NCBI RefSeq assembly: GCF_954871325.1
Contig: NC_088778.1
Location: 17,821,666 to 17,885,665 of the forward strand
Direction: 5' to 3'
From: Gordionus sp. m RMFG-2023
Taxonomy: Eukaryota; Nematomorpha; Gordioida; Chordodea; Parachordodidae
Length of the DNA: 64,000 nt
Shown here: positions 59,679-64,000 of the stretch, in pieces
How positions within the stretch are numbered: the first letter of the stretch is position 1
How the letters are laid out: the number at the start of each line of letters is the position of its first letter
Made by a program: the position numbers and the translations under genes
Notes under the pieces: model-generated
What the model was told of the DNA's origin: nothing
Database searches by the model: none
Seen by the model: the letters and a program-made list of their open reading frames with translations, nothing else

Positions 59679-61437
59679 CAATACTGCGAAACTTTTTCCG
59701 CGAAATGCATTACCGCGAAAAGATATTATAGCGAATGCATTTTGCGAATGCATTACAGCGAATAATTATCGCGAATGCAATATCTCGAATGCATTACAGC
59801 GAATTTATTATCGCGAATGTAATATCTTGAATTAATTATCACGTACAATACTGATTTATATTTGACAAATGATTGATATAATTAATATGAAGTATTAAAA
59901 TTATTTACTACTTATCAACTTACTTCCTAATAAATAGCTCATCTATGTTTTTATATTTTAAATATATCGGGAACCATAAATTTGTCACCTTTTGGAAGTT
60001 CCTGGCTGATAATATTTTTCCACCGATCTCTATTTTTCTAAAGAAATTATTTAAACTTTAATTATATTGTAACTCATTTAGCAAGTTCAGACCTTCAGAA
60101 AACCAGCCTAATTGACGTTTCTATATTTATTTAACGTAGCGTTTTTAAATTTTTATATCTCTAAAACACGTCACTTGCTATTTATGAAGTTTTGTATCCT
60201 CAATTTTTTTTAATAATTAGATTAAATCGTTTTTAGAAAATTTGAAATAGTAATATTGGACAAAAAATAACTTAAGATCCTCATTTATTTTTATTTATTT
60301 AAAAATAGGTTAGGCCTATTCCCATTGATCTATAGCCGGATGCTTGCTTTTTCTAATTTTTTCGTAATTATAAATTATAATGGAAAAAAAGCATATTTTG
60401 AGATCCGTAAAAAATAAATATAATTTATGTAATTAATCAATCCTTTTTTTTCTTGTATGAACCTAACAATAAACGCCAATTTGATATTAAGGGCCATATT
60501 TTACCAATTTTTTTTTCAAGTTTGTCAGATTCAAAAGGTTTAGCCTATTACTTGATAGTTTTTCGATATATGGAACCCGTCTCTTTAAAACTGTTGAACT
60601 GAACTAATGTTCCACTTTCTCCTAGAATGTTCAGGAATTAAACTTCTTTACAATTTTTCTTCTCATGCCATCATTTTATCATTATCAGATCTTCTCTTGA
60701 TAAAATAATTAATTTACAAAATTACCGTATATGTTTATATTGGCTTAGCACCTTGCAAATTTAATTTATTTCAGCAAAAGCCCATCAAAAATCTTTATTT
60801 ATTTTTCTTCCTGTCCCAAATTTAATTGAAAAATATAACTAAAGCATATTTAAACAATCAATTAATATAAAAATAATTTCTTTACTTTAATCCTAGAGAA
60901 ATCTATTTTATTGCTTAGAATTTTTTTAATGTATTTTCAGTTAAAAAAATTAAAAGCCTTAGCCCCATTTTCAAAAAAAATGTTTAACCTAATTTTCATG
61001 AAATTGTAATTTTCAACTCCATTCTCGATATTGCAACTGATTTAATTCATTTAAGATAATGCATTCGCGATCATTTGCAATAATGCATTCGCGATTATAC
61101 ACTTGCAATAAAGCATTCGCGTTAATGCATTGGCTATAATAAATACGCTTTCACATTTTTGCTATAATCATTCGCCATAAAGCTTTTGTTGCAATGCATT
61201 GGCAATAATGCTTTCGCGATAATACACTCGCGATAACACTTTCGCGGTATTACATTAGCGCGAATGCATTCGCTTTAATATTTTTGCTGCATTATATTCA
61301 CGGTAATGCATTCGCGATATTATATTCGCGGTAATGCATTCGCAATATTATATTCGCGGTAATGCATTCGCTATAATAATATTTCGCGTTAATCGACATT
61401 CTGTAATACATTTCGCGCTAAAATTTTTGCGGTATTG
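59679..61437. mobile_element. Fold-back element with inverted CGCGAA/TTCGCG minisatellite arms
   Basis: The left arm (59679-59850) begins CAATACTGCGAAACTTTTTC and contains GCGAATGCATTAC, TTATCGCGAATG and variants. The right arm (about 61045-61437) is the inverse, with ATGCATTCGCGATA and TTATATTCGCGGTA repeated some 20 times, ending in TTTTTGCGGTATTG. The ~1.2-kb core is AT-rich and shows no coding. The terminal 13 bp are inverted copies (CAATAC(T/C)GC(G/A)AAA). I could not find a target duplication, so superfamily is unknown. A partial relative lies at 40689. Confidence 0.8.
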
Positions 61438-62285
61438 ACATGTAACCGAATGGTATCACTGTATAGTATTCCATATATTTGATATAATGCTCATAAATCA
61501 TGGTTAATGTATGGGCGAGATTTTGTAGCTTTATAGGTATCGGCAAAAGAACAGAAGCCATTATTAAAATTTAAATAACAGATACTCTATAAATGTAACA
61601 AAAATATGAACGCTAGCGTAAAAAAACAAATATCAATTGACACCAAATATTAAGAAAAAACCCTGGGTGTAAATTGGTTACAAAAGTGATCCAAATATGG
61701 TGTATCATGTTTTACTACAAAAAACATTGTTTTAAATTATTTCATGAAAATTAATATAAATTTATTTTATTATTTATCAAATAATAAAATTATATATCTT
61801 TATTTTGTAATAGGTTTGAAATTGAAAATATATGATATTTTTTAAACGCATTATGTATTTAAATACATACTATGAAATTTTTTTTACGGTTTAAAAATTT
61901 TTTTTAGAAAAAATTATTTTTACTTTATTAAGAGCCCTTTAAAGACAAAAATAAGTTTTTTTTAAAAAATTATATCATTTATTGATATGTCGCTCAATAG
62001 AGGGTTAAGGTAGTAAATATAAGCGATTATCAAGAGGAAATACTAAATATAATTTATTTGACAAAATTAGCAACAACAACAATTACAAATTATGATTACA
62101 CTTTAATTGATTTATAACATGAAAGCCATATTCTTCTAGGAAAGTGCCATTCACAAGATAGATGTTCTAAATTTCTGGAGAGAAAAAAGGATCTAACTTC
62201 TTATTCTTTTTACGCTAACTAAAAAATTCTTTGTGTTTCGGCTAGCTTAAGTGAAAGATTTCTCTACCGCTAGGTTGACATTGAA
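61438..62285. other. AT-rich region without recognised genes
   Basis: I see no coding, RNA or repeat structure beyond homopolymer runs. Confidence 0.4.
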
Positions 62286-62293
62286 CTTAAGGA

Positions 62294-62517
62294 TAGTGTT
62301 GTTAAACGGCTCGATTTGAGCCGATTTTTGAAGACGGCTAACTCAATATTTTAATCAAGAAAAATATTAAACAAGCCTAAAGATTATGGTCATAGGTGGT
62401 ATAAAGGTTTGGACATCTTTTAGCGAAATCTCAAGGTTTAGGCAATATTTTTCTGGCGAAAATATTGGGTTAGTCGTAATTTAAAATCGGCTCAATTCGA
62501 GCCGTTTAACAAAACTA
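62294..62517. mobile_element. Family A MITE (hAT-type), copy 3
   Basis: It starts TAGTGTTGTTAAACGGCTCG and ends GAGCCGTTTAACAAAACTA. Flanks CTTAAGGA (62286-62293) and TTCAAGGA (62518-62525) agree at six of eight positions, a decayed 8-bp duplication. Inside each end, GGCTCGATTTGAGCCGATTT forms a small hairpin. Confidence 0.82.
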
Positions 62518-62739
62518 TTCAAGGAGATCATCATTATATCTGGAAAATTGAAAAGAATTATTTTATAACATGATAATTATAAAATCTATTTTGAATTTAT
62601 AATTAGTTTCTCTTCAATAAAGATCTAAAAATATTCCGAGATATCTGTAATGTAGTTAGTGTATTTAATTTTTCTTAAAAAAATATGTTAAAAAAATTTA
62701 TAACTGCACGATTTACGCAGACTATGTAATGGGCGGTTA

Positions 62740-62812
62740 AAAATCGGCGCGCCGCCTATTAGATTTTAAAACTCGCACCAGCCGCCGATAATTTCGTCGG
62801 CGCACACGACTA
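62740..62812. mobile_element. Family 2 hAT end fragment
   Basis: GGCGCGCCGCC, GCCGCCGATAATTTCGTCGG and the closing GCGCACACGACTA match the GC-rich right end of the hAT at 14098 (GCGCACAGGTCTA). No matching left end was seen. Confidence 0.45.
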
Positions 62813-63142
62813 GGTTCAGTCCAGTTTTTTTATTTTAAATATTGATAATTTATGGTAAGGATAATAATTTTTGCTATATTCTGTAAGGTAAATAAAAAAT
62901 ATGAGCAGTAAATGAATATTAAATGATTCATTATATGATTTTTGAACTGATTAATATAGATATAATTTAAATATATTTTTTTTATCGTACCAGCTTGGGC
63001 CTAGCCAGATTTGTAATTTTTTTCCATTTCTGAGCCCAATCTGAATTTTTAAAATTATGCAATTTTACAGCCTTCTTTAGGCCATGTCAGATATATATGC
63101 TATTATTAGAGTGGGCAGATTTTTAATAAAGATTCTATATAT

Positions 63143-63239
63143 TAGTGTTCTTAAATAACTCTATATAGCAGATTTAAAATTAAGATTTTTGCCAAAATAA
63201 TATTACATAAGCCTTGAGATTTTGAACAGATATCCAAAT
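63143..63239. mobile_element. Family A MITE, left half, cut by a hAT insertion
   Basis: TAGTGTTCTTAAATAACTC and the following AATATTACATAAGCCTTGAG match the first half of the 63611 copy. The sequence stops at 63239, where the hAT TIR begins. Confidence 0.6.
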
Positions 63240-64000
63240 CAGTGTTGTTAAGCGCTACTTTTTAAAGTGACATGCTATTACTACCGCTATTTTACAAAAA
63301 AAAGTAACTCGTTATTTGCTATCTTTTACTCAGCTTTAGATTTTTTTTAAAGATTTTTTACTTATCTCCACATAAAAAATGTTGGTATGAAAATATGAAT
63401 ATCATTCAAAAAATATATAAAATATTTTTTATTGCTTCAATATTAATAACATTTCTATTCTGTCACCCCCAAGTAGAGTGGCGACCAGAAAGTATAAGCT
63501 TTGCCATACTAATTGTCCAACATAGCACTTGAGGGCAATGCAGTATTAAACTAATACATATTTTTTTATATAAGAAAAATCATCAAAATCATTCATTTGA
63601 GTATTTTTAGTAGTGTTGTTAAACAAAACGCCTAACTCAATATTGTAGCCAGAATAATATTACCTAAGCCTCGAGATTTCAATAATATATGTCTAGACCT
63701 TTGTTCCTTCTATGAGCAAAATCTTCAGGCTTGCGTAATATTTTTCTGAATGAAATATTGAGTTAGTCGTTTTTAAAAATCGGCTCAAAACGAGCCGTTT
63801 AACAACACTAATTTTTAGATTTAATAAATACTTATAGAGAATTTTCATTAGTATTATTATTTATTTCAAAAGAATTATCTTCAGTAGGTAGCGTTTTTGA
63901 TCTGGCTAGGTTATCCTGGTTTGGTATAGTATTACCTTTGGATTCAGTCAGATTATTTTGATATGGCTAATTCAACTTGAATCTAGGGTGAACAAGAGCA
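63240..64000 (-). mobile_element. hAT transposon, family 1, second copy, running off the window
   Basis: It starts CAGTGTTGTTAAGCGCTAC, like the element at 4565, and follows it in the same order. First come subterminal GCTATTACTACCGC motifs, then the minus-strand C-terminal coding block (63425-63560, with AGAAAGTATAAGCTTTGCCA as at 4857-4876), and then the TTTGGATTCAGTCAG region (about 63935). It is more decayed than the first copy and has a MITE at 63611. The right end lies beyond the window. Confidence 0.8.
63611..63810. mobile_element. Family A MITE (hAT-type), copy 4, best delimited
   Basis: It starts TAGTGTTGTTAAAC and ends GTTTAACAACACTA, exactly inverted for 14 bp. A perfect 8-bp duplication ATTTTTAG flanks it (63603-63610, 63811-63818). 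Comparison with the uninterrupted hAT at 4565 (TAGTATTTTTAGATTTAA near 4976) gives the empty site. At 200 bp it is the reference copy of the family here. Confidence 0.93.

Noticed and set aside
59507-59731. 74-codon open frame as a gene
   Set aside because: Its second half is the repeat array of the fold-back element and no domain is visible.
1-64000. Polinton/Maverick or envelope-bearing elements
   Set aside because: No DNA polymerase B, packaging ATPase, capsid or envelope-like text was seen on either strand.

Overview
The window is very AT-rich and contains no host gene that I can recognise. It is a pile of transposable elements and satellites from a eukaryote, most likely an invertebrate animal. 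The evidence is the element set: RTE-clade LINEs of the type common in animals, ZMYM1-like and BED-type hAT transposons, a MULE with a SWIM finger, PIF/Harbinger elements, a tRNA-derived SINE and Ty3/gypsy elements. Inferred introns inside the transposon genes are tiny (40-45 bp). I cannot name the species, and ordinary host exons shorter than about 40 codons could have been missed.

Layout. 1-9.7 kb: a fold-back MITE, a MITE of a family here called A, a decayed non-LTR reverse transcriptase, a hAT element with perfect 8-bp target duplications (4565-5756), and a broken RTE LINE (minus strand, 6830-9640). 9.7-18.2 kb: AT-rich filler, another family A MITE, a second hAT (14098-16083), a satellite patch and a LINE tail. 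18.2-30.3 kb: a Tc1/mariner-like transposon holding two nested gypsy elements (18280-24410, LTRs identical by eye; 25716-29867, older), each with its own 5-bp target duplication. 30.7-37.2 kb: a diverged ~125-bp tandem repeat holding a hAT remnant, a fold-back repeat, a strongly decayed gypsy fossil and a BED/hAT remnant. 37.3-40.7 kb: an RTE LINE split by a ZMYM1-like hAT (37734-40129). 40.7-48.3 kb: a CGCGAA-motif array, a SINE, a ~119-bp satellite, a TIR element without recognised coding, minisatellites and a Harbinger-type MITE. 48.3-55.3 kb: a 7-kb MULE carrying a multi-exon transposase and a separate OTU-type cysteine protease gene. 55.3-56.9 kb: a Harbinger element sitting inside the MULE's right target duplication. 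57-64 kb: AT-rich filler, a fold-back element with CGCGAA-type arrays in both arms, and a nest of family A MITEs with a second copy of the first hAT.

Most elements could be delimited to the base because their target duplications survive: TATAATAC, ACACAGGC, ATAGAAAT, AGAGCATG and ATTTTTAG (hAT type, 8 bp), GCTGGCAT (8 bp, superfamily unknown), GCCTTAAAT (MULE, 9 bp), TTA (Harbinger), TTAGC and ATTTC (gypsy, 5 bp). They also give the relative order of insertion. The most notable item is the MULE with an OTU protease, a triplicated 290-bp 5' segment and a 137-bp satellite that seems to derive from the end of its own transposase gene.
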